DNA from: Pseudomonas sp. GOM7
GTDB taxonomy: Bacteria > Pseudomonadota > Gammaproteobacteria > Pseudomonadales > Pseudomonadaceae
NCBI RefSeq assembly: GCF_026723825.1
Contig: NZ_CP113519.1
Coordinates: 1,240,001-1,304,000, forward strand
Direction of reading: 5' to 3'
Length of the DNA: 64,000 nt
Within the stretch, counting starts at the first letter, position 1; every line of letters starts with the position of its first letter. This document shows, in pieces, positions 9,267-17,586 of this stretch. A program made the position numbers and the translations under genes. Under the pieces are notes generated by a model. The model did not search any database, was not told where the DNA came from, and was given only the letters and a program-made list of their open reading frames with translations.

Positions 9267-10316
9267 ATGAAAGATATCGCCGATCCGCGCTTTTCCAACG
9301 CCTCGGCGCCCGCTCATGTCTCGCGCGCCTTGCTGCGCGTCGTGGCCGAACGCCAGGGCAACGCCGAGCGGGTTTGCCTGGGGCTGGGCTTCACCCCGAC
9401 CGACCTGGCCAGGCCTGGCTTTCGTTTGTCGCATCGGCAGAGCTACCTGCTGGTGCGGCGGGTGATCGAGCAGGTCGGCGATAACGGCCTGGGCCTGCTC
9501 GTCGGTGGGCGGCAGAGCGCGGTATCCCTCGGTCTGGTCGGCCTTGGCATGCAGGCCTGCGCGACCCTTGGCGAGGCGCTGGAGCTGGGCCTGCAGTTCC
9601 AACGGCATGCCGGAGCGATGCTCGGCCATGATCTGGAGATCCAGGGCGACAGCGCACGCTTGCTGCTGACCCCGTTGTTCTACGAGCCGGACGTGCAGGC
9701 CTTCTACATGGAGGAAGCCTTCTCCAGCTCGCTCAGCATCGTGCGCCACCTCAGCGCTGCTCGGCTGAGGCCACGCCTGCTATGCCTGGACTACCCGCGT
9801 CCTGCCCATGCGGATCTGTACGAGGCGCTGTTCGAGTGCCCGGTGCGCTTTGGTGAGCAGATCAACGCCATCGAGTTCGATTCCGCCTGGCTGGACATGC
9901 CGCTGGCGACGCGGGACGACGCCGTGGCGGCCGAAGTGGTCGAACTGCTCAAGGAAGCACGCTGGCTTGATCAGGAGCGCTCGGAACTGATCGAAGGGCT
10001 GCAACGCGAAGTGCGCAAGCAACTGGACGCGCCGCCTTCCTTGGCGCAACTGGCGCGCCAGCTCAACATCAGCGAACGCACCTTGCGTCGGCGCATCGAG
10101 TCGGCGGGTTTGAGCTACCAGGGCATCATCGACGAAAGCCGCCGCGCCCGTGCTCTGGTTCTGCTCGGGCGTGATGATCTGTCCCTCGCCGAAGTGGCGG
10201 TGCAGACCGGCTTCAGCGACGTACGCAACTTCCGCCGTGCCTTCAAACGCTGGACCGGCCTGGCCCCACGCGAGGCGCGCAAGGGCTTGCTGCAGCAATT
10301 GGGGGAGATGGGGTAG
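9267..10316 (+). CDS. AraC-family transcriptional regulator, divergent from the monooxygenase operon
   Basis: This 349-residue regulator has the same architecture as the one at 5656-6702: a ligand-sensing amino-terminal domain of about 200 residues and a carboxy-terminal AraC domain (LARQLNISERTLRRRIE, then VAVQTGFSDVRNFRRAFKRWTGLAPREAR). The start follows GAGGAA. It is divergent from the FMO-SDR operon across about 150 bases, making it the best candidate activator. A truncated integrase begins about 30 bases after its stop, so this gene borders an old insertion. Confidence 0.87.
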   Translation: MKDIADPRFSNASAPAHVSRALLRVVAERQGNAERVCLGLGFTPTDLARPGFRLSHRQSYLLVRRVIEQVGDNGLGLLVGGRQSAVSLGLVGLGMQACATLGEALELGLQFQRHAGAMLGHDLEIQGDSARLLLTPLFYEPDVQAFYMEEAFSSSLSIVRHLSAARLRPRLLCLDYPRPAHADLYEALFECPVRFGEQINAIEFDSAWLDMPLATRDDAVAAEVVELLKEARWLDQERSELIEGLQREVRKQLDAPPSLAQLARQLNISERTLRRRIESAGLSYQGIIDESRRARALVLLGRDDLSLAEVAVQTGFSDVRNFRRAFKRWTGLAPREARKGLLQQLGEMG

Positions 10317-10344
10317 GGCTTTCGGATATAGCTGCAAAGCAGTT

Positions 10345-10905
10345 GGTGGCAGTGCGCTCAAGGTTCAGGAGCGTGAGCTGTCCTGGCTGACCACCGAACA
10401 GATTGTCGAGCTGCTGGAAGAAATCTGGCGCGGCTGTGGCAACCCATACGTCGAGATAATCGCCCTGACCTGTCTGGCCACCGATGCTCGATGGTCAGAG
10501 GCGGAGAAGCTGAAACCGACCGGCCTGCGCAATGGCGTGATCACCTTCAGCGGAACCAAGAACGGTAAGGTTCGTTCGGTGCCGATCACTGCAGAGCTTG
10601 AAGCCAAGATCGTCAAGCACTGGAAGCAACACGGCCAGCCAAACTCGGCCATCATCCCGATCCGCCGCGCTCTGGCCAGGACGACCATCCGCCTACCAAA
10701 AGGCCAGGCCTCCCACGCCCTCCGCCACACTTTCGCCAGCCACTTCATGCAGAAGGGTGGGAACATCCTCACGCTACAGAAAATCCTGGGCCACTCCAGC
10801 TTGGCTATAACCATGCGTTATGCTCACCTTGCACCGGAGCATTTGGCCGAGGCGGTGAGGCTGAATCCGTTGGCTTCTGTCAGAGGATACGCTTTGGAGT
10901 CCTGA
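10345..10905 (+). pseudogene. Tyrosine-recombinase (phage integrase) carboxy-terminal remnant
   Basis: The frame encodes only the catalytic half of a tyrosine recombinase. DARWSEAEKL carries the first catalytic arginine, HALRHTFASHF the HxxR pair, and LGHSSLAITMRYAHL the histidine and nucleophilic tyrosine. The amino-terminal arm-binding and core-binding domains are missing; homology seems to start near GGSALKVQERE, just after the AraC gene. No start codon or ribosome site fits. It lies about 0.7 kb from the 3' end of ssrA, a well-known target of integrases, so it is probably the debris of an element once inserted at tmRNA. Its last 26 bases overlap the end of the convergent gene. Confidence 0.82.
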
Positions 10906-11455
10906 GCATATCGAAGGTTACTGGGTTGCCATCCAGATCGCTCACGCTCAACGTTATCCGATTGGGTTCGATCAAGTGCACTTGGAAGTGCTCAGGCGTG
11001 CCCTGGGGGATTTCTGCGAACTTCGGCGGTTCTCCCATCAGCTTGGTGTACTGGGCGCCGCTGACCTTTAGTTTGTCAGTCTCAACCATCTCCAGAGCGC
11101 TTTTTGAATCGCTCAGCTTGATGATTACTCGCTCATCGTTCCCGTCCCATTCTCCAGCGCTTGAGATTCTGTAGATGACCTGGCTTTTCACGTCAGGCAG
11201 CTTCACAGTCATTAGCCCGCTGTACCGAAACGTGCCGTTTTCTAGGTACTCCATTACCCCACGAATGTTCACTCTGCCTGGACCATTGGGGTATTCGTAT
11301 TCGCTCAACCAGCGCCCATAGAATGCGGGGTTGTTCGTTTTCTCTGTCAGCCATGGGTGGAACTGCCAGTAGAATGTGATCGCTGCCGCTATCCCGCTGA
11401 TCACAACGAGAGCTGTCTTCACGTGAGGCGCCAGTTGGCTGAGTTGGAGAGTCAT
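10880..11455 (-). CDS. Hypothetical single-pass membrane protein
   Basis: I do not recognise this 191-residue protein. Residues 13-31 (KTALVVISGIAAAITFYWQ) form one hydrophobic helix. The rest is a soluble, probably beta-rich domain with regular alternation (GRWLSEYEYPNGPGRVNIRG, FRYSGLMTVKL). The ATG at 11455 follows AAAGGACTTG, a good ribosome site. It sits between an integrase remnant and ssrA, so it is probably cargo left from an integrative element. Its less GC-biased base composition than the neighbours agrees with transfer. A cell-envelope or exclusion-type role is possible but unsupported. Confidence 0.6.
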   Translation of the reverse strand: MTLQLSQLAPHVKTALVVISGIAAAITFYWQFHPWLTEKTNNPAFYGRWLSEYEYPNGPGRVNIRGVMEYLENGTFRYSGLMTVKLPDVKSQVIYRISSAGEWDGNDERVIIKLSDSKSALEMVETDKLKVSGAQYTKLMGEPPKFAEIPQGTPEHFQVHLIEPNRITLSVSDLDGNPVTFDMLRTPKRIL

Positions 11456-11548
11456 GAACAAGTCCTTTTGAGTCCTGGGTGTGATGTTCCTGAGCATTGA
11501 GCAGGAATTGTGGCTCTTGTGACACTTTCGGGACATTCGCTGCCCCTG

Positions 11549-11588
11549 AAAAAACAAAACCCCTGAAATTCTCTAGGAAAATCAGGGG
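11549..11588 (-). terminator. Rho-independent terminator of ssrA
   Basis: On the minus strand, CCCCTGA and TCAGGGG form a 7-bp stem, followed by TTTTGTTTTTT. It lies 18 bases past the CCA end of tmRNA. Confidence 0.88.
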
Positions 11589-11605
11589 CTTATGCTTTCT
11601 TTAAT

Positions 11606-11997
11606 TGGTGGAGCCGGGGGGATTTGAACCCCCGTCCGCCAGTTCTCCACTGTTGGTACTACATGCTTAGCCGTGTCTATTGAGTTAACCCTCAGCCGCC
11701 CGACGGGCAGGGTGCATTGGGCGAGTTGTGTAAGTTTTAGCCACTTCGTCCACAACGTACTACGCGGCGATCCTGTTCTGCATGACAATCACTTCGGGTT
11801 TACAGGCATCCCCTAGTGATCGCTGGAGCCGAAGCTACCAGAAGGACTAGTCGCGCCGCTTACGCAGCGAGAGCGTAGCCCTCGTAGTTTTCGTCATTGG
11901 CAACTATAGAAAGTTGCAACAGTTGATTTACGACTTCTGTTACCAAGTCGGCATGCACCTCGAGCTTCGCTACCGGCGTCGAATCCTAATCGGCCCC
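11606..11997 (-). ncRNA. ssrA: tmRNA (transfer-messenger RNA)
   Basis: tmRNA rescues ribosomes stalled on broken messages. The 5' end GGGGCCG pairs with CGGCTCC before the encoded 3' CCA, forming the 7-bp alanine-type acceptor. A canonical T-arm with loop TTCAAAT is present at the 3' side. The tag frame (11901 down to 11860) starts at GCC and reads ANDENYEGYALAA before TAA, ending in the ALAA degradation signal recognised by ClpXP. The length of 392 bases is normal. The flanking integrase remnant suggests that the 3' end served as an attachment site in the past. Confidence 0.97.
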
Positions 11998-12008
11998 AAA
12001 GCTTTGCG

Positions 12009-12037
12009 GTTACAGATGTGACGAGAGTGTACGGCAA
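12009..12037 (-). promoter_or_regulatory. Candidate sigma70 promoter of ssrA
   Basis: On the minus strand, TTGCCG and TGTAAC are separated by 17 bases, and the tmRNA 5' end lies 11 bases past the -10. The -10 match is only moderate. Confidence 0.4.
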
Positions 12038-12124
12038 AGGTTCCATCGCGTCGACTGCGTATTCGGTTCAGGCCGGCTATGATGGCCCTCTGTGCCCCAA
12101 GTGGGCCAATCGAGGAATTGTCTC

Positions 12125-15037
12125 ATGCCGAGTAGCGGTTACCCTCTGCGTCGATGGATTTGGCGGGCGTTCGTGCAGAGCGCGCTGATTCCGCTGATTC
12201 TGGTGGAGTCGGTGTTGATCGCGGTCTATCTGCTGAGCAACCAGGCGATTCGTGACGAGCAGATCGCCCATCTGCAAGAAGCGGCGGTACGTGACCTGAC
12301 CTCCGCGGCGCAGCGCGAGGCACAGGTCATCGATGCTCGCCTGCGTTCGGTGGAGGTGCAGGTACCGGTGTTCCGCGACGCTGTGCTGCGGGCTTTGCTC
12401 GACAAGGGGTTCAAGCCCGACGACACCGAGCGCCAGCGTCATGCAGTGACGTCCAGTGGTGTGTTCTATACCCGTAGCGACGATGGCCGCGCCGCTTCCT
12501 TCTATGCCAACAGCACGCCCTTGGCCCAGCAGGATCATGACAAGGCGTTGCGCCTGTCGCAGGTCGATCCGCTGATGCGTTCGATCCACCAGGCCAACCC
12601 CATGGTGGCGGGGCTCTACTTCAACAGTTGGGACAGCTACAACCGCATCTACCCCTGGTTCGACACACCCGCCCAGTATCCCCATGACATGGTGATACCG
12701 GATTACAACTTCTATTACCTGGCCGATGCTCAGCACAATCCGCTGCGCGAGGTGGTCTGGACCGAGGTCTACCTCGACCCGGCAGGTCAGGGCTGGATGA
12801 TTTCGGCCATCGCGCCGGTCTACCGTGACGATTTCCTCGAAGGCGTGGTCGGCTTCGACATCACCATCGACCAGATGCTGGGCGAGATCGAGGAGCTGAA
12901 CGTGCCTTGGCATGGCTATGCCATGCTGGTCAGCCCGGACAATCGCATCATGGCGCTGCCCAGGGCGGGTGAGCAGGATTTCGCTCTGCGTGAGCTGACC
13001 CACTACTCCTACGACGAGGCGGTGCGCCGCGAAGTGCTCAAACCCGAGGACTTCAACCTGAGCAAGCACAACGGCATGGCGCCGTTGATAGCAGCCATGC
13101 AGGCGGCCACCAACGATGTGCAGGAGGTCGTGCTCGGTGGGCGTCAGCAACTGGTGGCCTGGAGCGAGATTCCGCAAACCGGCTGGCGTTTGATGCTGGT
13201 GGTCGACGAAGCGCAGATCTTCGAGGAAACCAATCTGCTGGCCGAGCATTATCTGCAGATCGGTTATCTGCTGATTGCCGGGCTGTTGTTCTTCTACCTG
13301 TTGTTCTTCGCGGGTATGTGGCTGCGTTCGCGCCAGCTCAGTGCTCAACTGGCGCGTCCGATCGATGGAGTCGTCGAGATGGCCGGCAGCCTCGGTCAGG
13401 GCGACTACCAGCCGACGGTACCGCAAACCCCGATACGCGAGGTCAGCCGTCTGGCAGCGGCGATGCAGCGTGCCGGTCTGCAACTGCAGGCCAGCGAGCG
13501 CAAGCGCCAGGAGACCCACGAGCTGCTGCAACTGGTGATCGACAGCACCACCGAAAGCCTCTGGCAGATCGACGTGTGCAGCCAGACCATCGAGCTGAGC
13601 GAGCGTTTCGTCGAGCGTTTTGGCCTCGGGGCTCGTCAATTGACCCTGAGCGAGTTCAACCGCCGGGTACACCCGGACGATCTCGAGCGCCTGCGCCATT
13701 TACGCCTGCTGTTCGCCGAGCAGGGCGAGGAGTACTTCGATGCCGAGTACCGCTACCTCGACCGCCACGGCGAGTACGCCTGGCTACTCAGCCGTGGGCG
13801 ATTGCTGGCGCGCAACGAAAGTGGCTGGCCGCAGCGCATTGCCGGCACCCATGTGGATATCACCCGCCTCAAGCAGGTGCAGGAAGAACTACGCCGGGCC
13901 AGCCTCGAGGCCCATTCCGCCAGCCAGGCCAAGAGCCGATTCCTGTCGAGCATGAGCCATGAGCTGCGCACGCCACTCAACGCCATTCATGGTTTCGCCC
14001 AGTTGATCGAGATCGAGACACAGGACAAACCCGATGCAGCGCAGGAGGCCGATTATGCCCACGAGATCGTCAATGCCAGCCGCCACCTGACCTCGCTGGT
14101 GGACGACATCCTCGATCTCTCCAGCATCGAGAGTCGGCGTCAGCAACTGCAGTTGCAGCCCATCGAGATCACCACCTTGCTCAATGGCTGTGCCGAGCTG
14201 GTGCAGCCGGAGGTGCAGCAGAGGCAGTTACAGCTCCAAGTGATGGCGCCGGACGAGCCTTCGCTCTACGTGCAGGGCGATCCGCGCCGAGTGCGGCAGA
14301 TCCTGCTCAACCTGCTGTCCAACGCCATCAAGTACAACAGCCCGCAAGGCATGATCCGTATGGGCTACGAGGTGCGTGCCGCATGCGTGCGTCTATGGGT
14401 CGAGGACACCGGGCCGGGCTTGTCCGACGAGCAACTGGAGCAACTGTTCCAGCCCTTTCAGCGTCTTGGCCGGGAAAGCTCGAACATCCCCGGTAGTGGC
14501 ATCGGCCTGGTGCTCTGCCGTGAGCTGGCCAGCCTGATGCAGGGTGAAGTCGGGGTGCAGAGTGAGGTGGGGATAGGCAGTCGCTTCTGGCTCGATCTAC
14601 CCAGCGCGGCGCGGCCCGATGAACCCATGCTGGGAGAGAAACTGCAGCCGGCACGCTTTGCGCCCAGCTTGGTGCAGGTGCTCTGCGTCGAAGATCACCC
14701 GGCCTGTCAGCGCATATTGCAGGAGGCATTGCGCGAGTTCGCCGAAGTGCGTGGCGTGAGCTCGCGGCAGAGTGCTCTGGCTGAGCTGCAGGGCAGCGTG
14801 CCGGCACTGGTGCTGCTGGACATCGATCTGCCCGATGGCAGCGGGCTGGAGGTGCTCGACGCGATGCGCGCCGAACCGCGCCTGCGCGAGGTGCCGGTCA
14901 TGGTGATCAGCGCGGTGGCCGATACTCGGCTGTTCGAGGACGCGATGGCGCGTGGCGCTTCGCTCTGCCTGAGCAAACCCGTGGATTTGCAGGCCGTGCG
15001 CCAGGCAGCTCTGGGGTTGATCTACAGCGGCTATTGA
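12125..15037 (+). CDS. Membrane hybrid sensor histidine kinase (Cache-HAMP-PAS-HK-REC)
   Basis: A 970-residue hybrid kinase. A membrane helix lies near residues 10-35, followed by a large periplasmic double-Cache-like sensor to about 375 and a second helix (YLLIAGLLFFYLLFFAGMWL) near 380-400. HAMP, a PAS domain (about 470-595), the HisKA phospho-acceptor SHELRTPLNAIHGF near 607, and an ATPase with the N, G1 (DTGPGL) and G2 (GSGIGL) boxes follow. The receiver has LLDIDLPDGSGLE as phosphorylation site and KPVD as the conserved lysine. No DNA-binding partner is adjacent, so it probably signals through a distant phosphotransfer protein or regulator. The ligand is unknown; Cache domains usually bind small metabolites. 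The ATG at 12125 follows GAGGAA. Confidence 0.9.
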   Translation: MPSSGYPLRRWIWRAFVQSALIPLILVESVLIAVYLLSNQAIRDEQIAHLQEAAVRDLTSAAQREAQVIDARLRSVEVQVPVFRDAVLRALLDKGFKPDDTERQRHAVTSSGVFYTRSDDGRAASFYANSTPLAQQDHDKALRLSQVDPLMRSIHQANPMVAGLYFNSWDSYNRIYPWFDTPAQYPHDMVIPDYNFYYLADAQHNPLREVVWTEVYLDPAGQGWMISAIAPVYRDDFLEGVVGFDITIDQMLGEIEELNVPWHGYAMLVSPDNRIMALPRAGEQDFALRELTHYSYDEAVRREVLKPEDFNLSKHNGMAPLIAAMQAATNDVQEVVLGGRQQLVAWSEIPQTGWRLMLVVDEAQIFEETNLLAEHYLQIGYLLIAGLLFFYLLFFAGMWLRSRQLSAQLARPIDGVVEMAGSLGQGDYQPTVPQTPIREVSRLAAAMQRAGLQLQASERKRQETHELLQLVIDSTTESLWQIDVCSQTIELSERFVERFGLGARQLTLSEFNRRVHPDDLERLRHLRLLFAEQGEEYFDAEYRYLDRHGEYAWLLSRGRLLARNESGWPQRIAGTHVDITRLKQVQEELRRASLEAHSASQAKSRFLSSMSHELRTPLNAIHGFAQLIEIETQDKPDAAQEADYAHEIVNASRHLTSLVDDILDLSSIESRRQQLQLQPIEITTLLNGCAELVQPEVQQRQLQLQVMAPDEPSLYVQGDPRRVRQILLNLLSNAIKYNSPQGMIRMGYEVRAACVRLWVEDTGPGLSDEQLEQLFQPFQRLGRESSNIPGSGIGLVLCRELASLMQGEVGVQSEVGIGSRFWLDLPSAARPDEPMLGEKLQPARFAPSLVQVLCVEDHPACQRILQEALREFAEVRGVSSRQSALAELQGSVPALVLLDIDLPDGSGLEVLDAMRAEPRLREVPVMVISAVADTRLFEDAMARGASLCLSKPVDLQAVRQAALGLIYSGY

Positions 15038-15048
15038 GCCGCCTTAGA

Positions 15049-16074
15049 TCAGCGCTGCTGCAGACTGATGTGCAGGTTGCCCGTTGCTCCCTGTTCAGCA
15101 TGGATCGCCACATCCAGAAAGCGTTCGATCACCCGCATGTTGCTGCTCAGGTGCTCGCTCATGCGTGGCGTGCTGAAGCTGCCACTGCCGGCCATGGCCA
15201 GTGGCAGCAGCAGTTGGTCGGCCAGGTGCTCGGCCACGGCCGCGCCGCTGTGCAGCCATTCCCGTACCTGATCCACGGCCTGATCGGCGACCTGCTCGGC
15301 GCGCACGCGGCTCTGGCCGAAGCTGCTGAATACCTCGGTGAGGTGCTCGCAGGCGATCTCCAACAGCAACACGTTGCCCGGGCCGATCTGCTTGTCCAGC
15401 CAGACACCTCGTAGCGCCTGTTCCGGCCACTTCAGGCGTTTGCCGACACGTTCCAGCTCGCGTTCTGCCACATGGCCAGGTACGTCGGCCACCAGGGCGG
15501 TGGCCTGTTGGCCGTGAATGGTGCCTGGGGCCTGCAGATGCAAGGGGCTCAGTTGCGAGGGCACGACCCGCAGGACGATGGCTCCGCCGCCGGCTGGCGC
15601 GAAGCCATGGCGTAGCAGTTCGATATGCACTTGCGCGCCCATGCGCTTCAACAAGGGCAGCCAGGCGCGTTCGAGAAACTCGAAAGGAGGCGCCATCGGG
15701 TTGTGGGTACCGCCGCTGATATGCACCTGGCTGGGCTGATCGGCTCGCAGCAGGGCTGGTAGCAACGTTTGCAGCACCAGGCTGCAACTGCCTGCCGTAC
15801 CGATGGCGAAGTCATGGTTGCCGCCCCGAATCGCCCCAGGGGCGAAGCTCAGGCTTTGCGCACCGAGCTGTGCGCCTTCGACCTGAGCCGAGCTGATCTG
15901 CGCTGCGGCCATTACGGCCGTGAGGTGCTGGCGCAGCAAACCTGGACGGCTGCGTTTGGCGCGGATGTTGTGAATGCGAAACGGCTTGCCAGTGATCATC
16001 GACAGGCTTAGCGCGCTGCGCAGTATCTGGCCACCGCCGATGGCGCCGTCCAGTTCGATAAGATCCTTGTTCAT
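15049..16074 (-). CDS. rtcA: RNA 3'-terminal phosphate cyclase
   Basis: RtcA uses ATP to convert RNA 3'-phosphate ends to 2',3'-cyclic phosphate, the end type used by RtcB. Family features seen: the opening LIELDGAIGGGQILRSAL, the RPGLLRQHL segment, the GTHNPMAPPFEFLE block, and the carboxy-terminal SGSFSTPRMSEHL, which holds the active-site histidine region. I chose the ATG at 16074 because the family motif begins three residues later; the frame from 16155 adds 27 unrelated residues. The resulting 341 residues are normal. It is the last gene of the RNA-repair unit, 120 bases after rlaP, and a palindromic repeat sits in that gap. Confidence 0.93.
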   Translation of the reverse strand: MNKDLIELDGAIGGGQILRSALSLSMITGKPFRIHNIRAKRSRPGLLRQHLTAVMAAAQISSAQVEGAQLGAQSLSFAPGAIRGGNHDFAIGTAGSCSLVLQTLLPALLRADQPSQVHISGGTHNPMAPPFEFLERAWLPLLKRMGAQVHIELLRHGFAPAGGGAIVLRVVPSQLSPLHLQAPGTIHGQQATALVADVPGHVAERELERVGKRLKWPEQALRGVWLDKQIGPGNVLLLEIACEHLTEVFSSFGQSRVRAEQVADQAVDQVREWLHSGAAVAEHLADQLLLPLAMAGSGSFSTPRMSEHLSSNMRVIERFLDVAIHAEQGATGNLHISLQQR

Positions 16075-16130
16075 CGTGTGAATCCTTGATCCTTCCCGCG
16101 CTCCGCGTGGGAATGCTCCTCGGTTGGTGG

Positions 16131-16184
16131 CCTGGGTTGAGCAGGTGAAGATCACCCTGGGTATCGCTGTGCTCGACCCAGGTT
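16131..16184. repeat. Dispersed palindromic repeat (CCTGGGT...ACCCAGG family)
   Basis: On the minus strand, CCTGGGTCGAGCACAGCGAT then ACCCAGGGT form a hairpin, and a third arm, CTCAACCCAGG, follows. A close copy is at 41301. Repeats of this kind are common between genes in Pseudomonas. Here it lies between rlaP and rtcA and could affect message stability. Confidence 0.7.
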
Positions 16185-16194
16185 ACGGGGCGCC

Positions 16195-16983
16195 TCAAGC
16201 GTAACCTTTGACCATCTCGCGCAGGTAGGCGTCGAGCAGGCCGTTGTCCGCTCGCGTGCGCGGCAGGCTCGGCACCGGCCGCTCCAACTGCGCCTCGATA
16301 AACGCGTGCAGGGCTGGGCGGCGCGGGCTGTAGGCAGACTCGTCGGCGCTGCGCTTGAGGGCCAGCAGCTCGTTCACTTCGGCCAGCAGCGCTGGGGCAT
16401 CCACCGTCTGTAACAGCTCGGCGAAGGTCATCGGAGGCCGGCCACGGCCCTGGTCGATCCACAGCACGGCGAGCAGCGGGCGCAGTACGTAGAAGTACTT
16501 CTTGAAGCGCACCGTCTCGCCTTGCAGGTAGCCGCGAAAGTTCTTTTTGGCCATCGACAGGTAGTGGTTGCGTGCTGCCGGCGGGCTGTAGAACAGCTCG
16601 GCCAGTTCGCGCAGGCGCGCCGTCGCCTCATCCTCCTGGCGGTACACCAGGGGCGAGTCGAGCCACTCCAGTAGCGTCGGGTTGGATTTGCGCAACAGCC
16701 CGAGGGTCTTGCGCAGCTCCCAGCCGCTGACGTCCAGCTCGTCGTCCAGCGGTCGCTCGATCACGTCGCGCGGTGTGTCGACCTGGACGAACCAGTCGGG
16801 CTTTTCCACATAAACGAAGCGCACGTCGTAGTCGCTATTGGTCGAAGCGAAGCCCCAGGCGCGGCTGCCCGACTCGCAGGCATAGAGCACCTTGACGTTG
16901 TGCTCGCGCTCGACTCGTTCCAGTTCCGTCAGTACCCGCGCGCGCATAGCGTCGCTGAGCGGGTGGCGTTGTTGCATGTCCAT
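16195..16983 (-). CDS. rlaP: RlaP-type DNA polymerase beta-fold nucleotidyltransferase
   Basis: A 262-residue nucleotidyltransferase of the family predicted to work in RNA repair. GSRAWGF at residues 39-45 carries the GS motif, and SDYDVRFVY at 50-58 gives the DxD metal-binding pair, so the catalytic core looks intact. By family knowledge it should add nucleotides to RNA ends. Neither substrate nor nucleotide can be told from the sequence. It starts 15 bases after the unknown 192-residue gene, with an AAGGAT site. Its position between rtcB and rtcA strongly ties it to end processing of broken tRNA or Y RNA. Confidence 0.88.
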   Translation of the reverse strand: MDMQQRHPLSDAMRARVLTELERVEREHNVKVLYACESGSRAWGFASTNSDYDVRFVYVEKPDWFVQVDTPRDVIERPLDDELDVSGWELRKTLGLLRKSNPTLLEWLDSPLVYRQEDEATARLRELAELFYSPPAARNHYLSMAKKNFRGYLQGETVRFKKYFYVLRPLLAVLWIDQGRGRPPMTFAELLQTVDAPALLAEVNELLALKRSADESAYSPRRPALHAFIEAQLERPVPSLPRTRADNGLLDAYLREMVKGYA

Positions 16984-16998
16984 GTTTTTTATCCTTGT

Positions 16999-17577
16999 TC
17001 AGTCTGTCGCGCTGGCGGCCAGAGCAGACAATGTCCGGCGACGTGGGTTGTACAGGGTGAGGCACCAGATGCCCCACCATTCCTTGCCGTCCTCGAAGTA
17101 GTCGCTCCACGTGCTGCGCTGCGGCTCTGCGTCTGCATTGCCGACCCAGTCGAGCACCTGCATGCCTTCTTCCGGATACAGCCGTAGCATTTGCAGCCAT
17201 TCGCGAAAATCCGCCACTTGCAATTGGGTGCCGTAGGGCGGGTCGCGGAAGGCGCGGCACAGCAGGCCTTCCTCGCTGGATAGCTCCCGAATGGCACCGG
17301 TCGTGAGCGGCTGAGAGCTTGCTTTAGTCAGGTCGGTAGTCCATTCGGGCCAGTGGCAGTTTGCATGGCGGGCATCCTGGGCAATCACCTTCTGCTGCCA
17401 GATTCGTGCGTGCTCTTGAATGCTTTCAAACAGCAACTCCAAGGCCTGCCGATGTTCTGCCTCTCCAGGCATGGTGCTCGGGTCGAGCGTCATCACCACG
17501 AAGTCGAACACGCAGCCCGCCGCTTCCAGGCGGGTGCGCAGTTCGTCGAGTCGTTGGCTTTGCATGGGTTGCAGCAT
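16999..17577 (-). CDS. Uncharacterised protein of the RNA-repair operon
   Basis: I do not recognise this 192-residue protein. It has no signal peptide or membrane helix. It is rich in tryptophan and acidic residues, with conserved-looking segments FDFVVMTLDPSTMPGEAEHR near 20-40 and YFEDGKEWWGIWCLTLYNPRRR near 160-180. It begins 9 bases after the rtcB stop with a GGGGAAG site and ends 15 bases before rlaP, so its place in the operon is secure. It could be an adaptor or processing factor for RtcB or RlaP, but no catalytic motif is visible and any function is a guess. Confidence 0.8.
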   Translation of the reverse strand: MLQPMQSQRLDELRTRLEAAGCVFDFVVMTLDPSTMPGEAEHRQALELLFESIQEHARIWQQKVIAQDARHANCHWPEWTTDLTKASSQPLTTGAIRELSSEEGLLCRAFRDPPYGTQLQVADFREWLQMLRLYPEEGMQVLDWVGNADAEPQRSTWSDYFEDGKEWWGIWCLTLYNPRRRTLSALAASATD

Positions 17578-17586
17578 GGCTTCCCC

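Noticed and set aside
10343..11611. attL/attR pair from TTGGTGG at 10343 and 11605
   Set aside because: Seven shared bases are too few to claim a duplicated attachment site.
12077..13699. 540-aa minus-strand frame opposite the hybrid kinase
   Set aside because: No family-like sequence; the plus strand encodes an intact sensor kinase.
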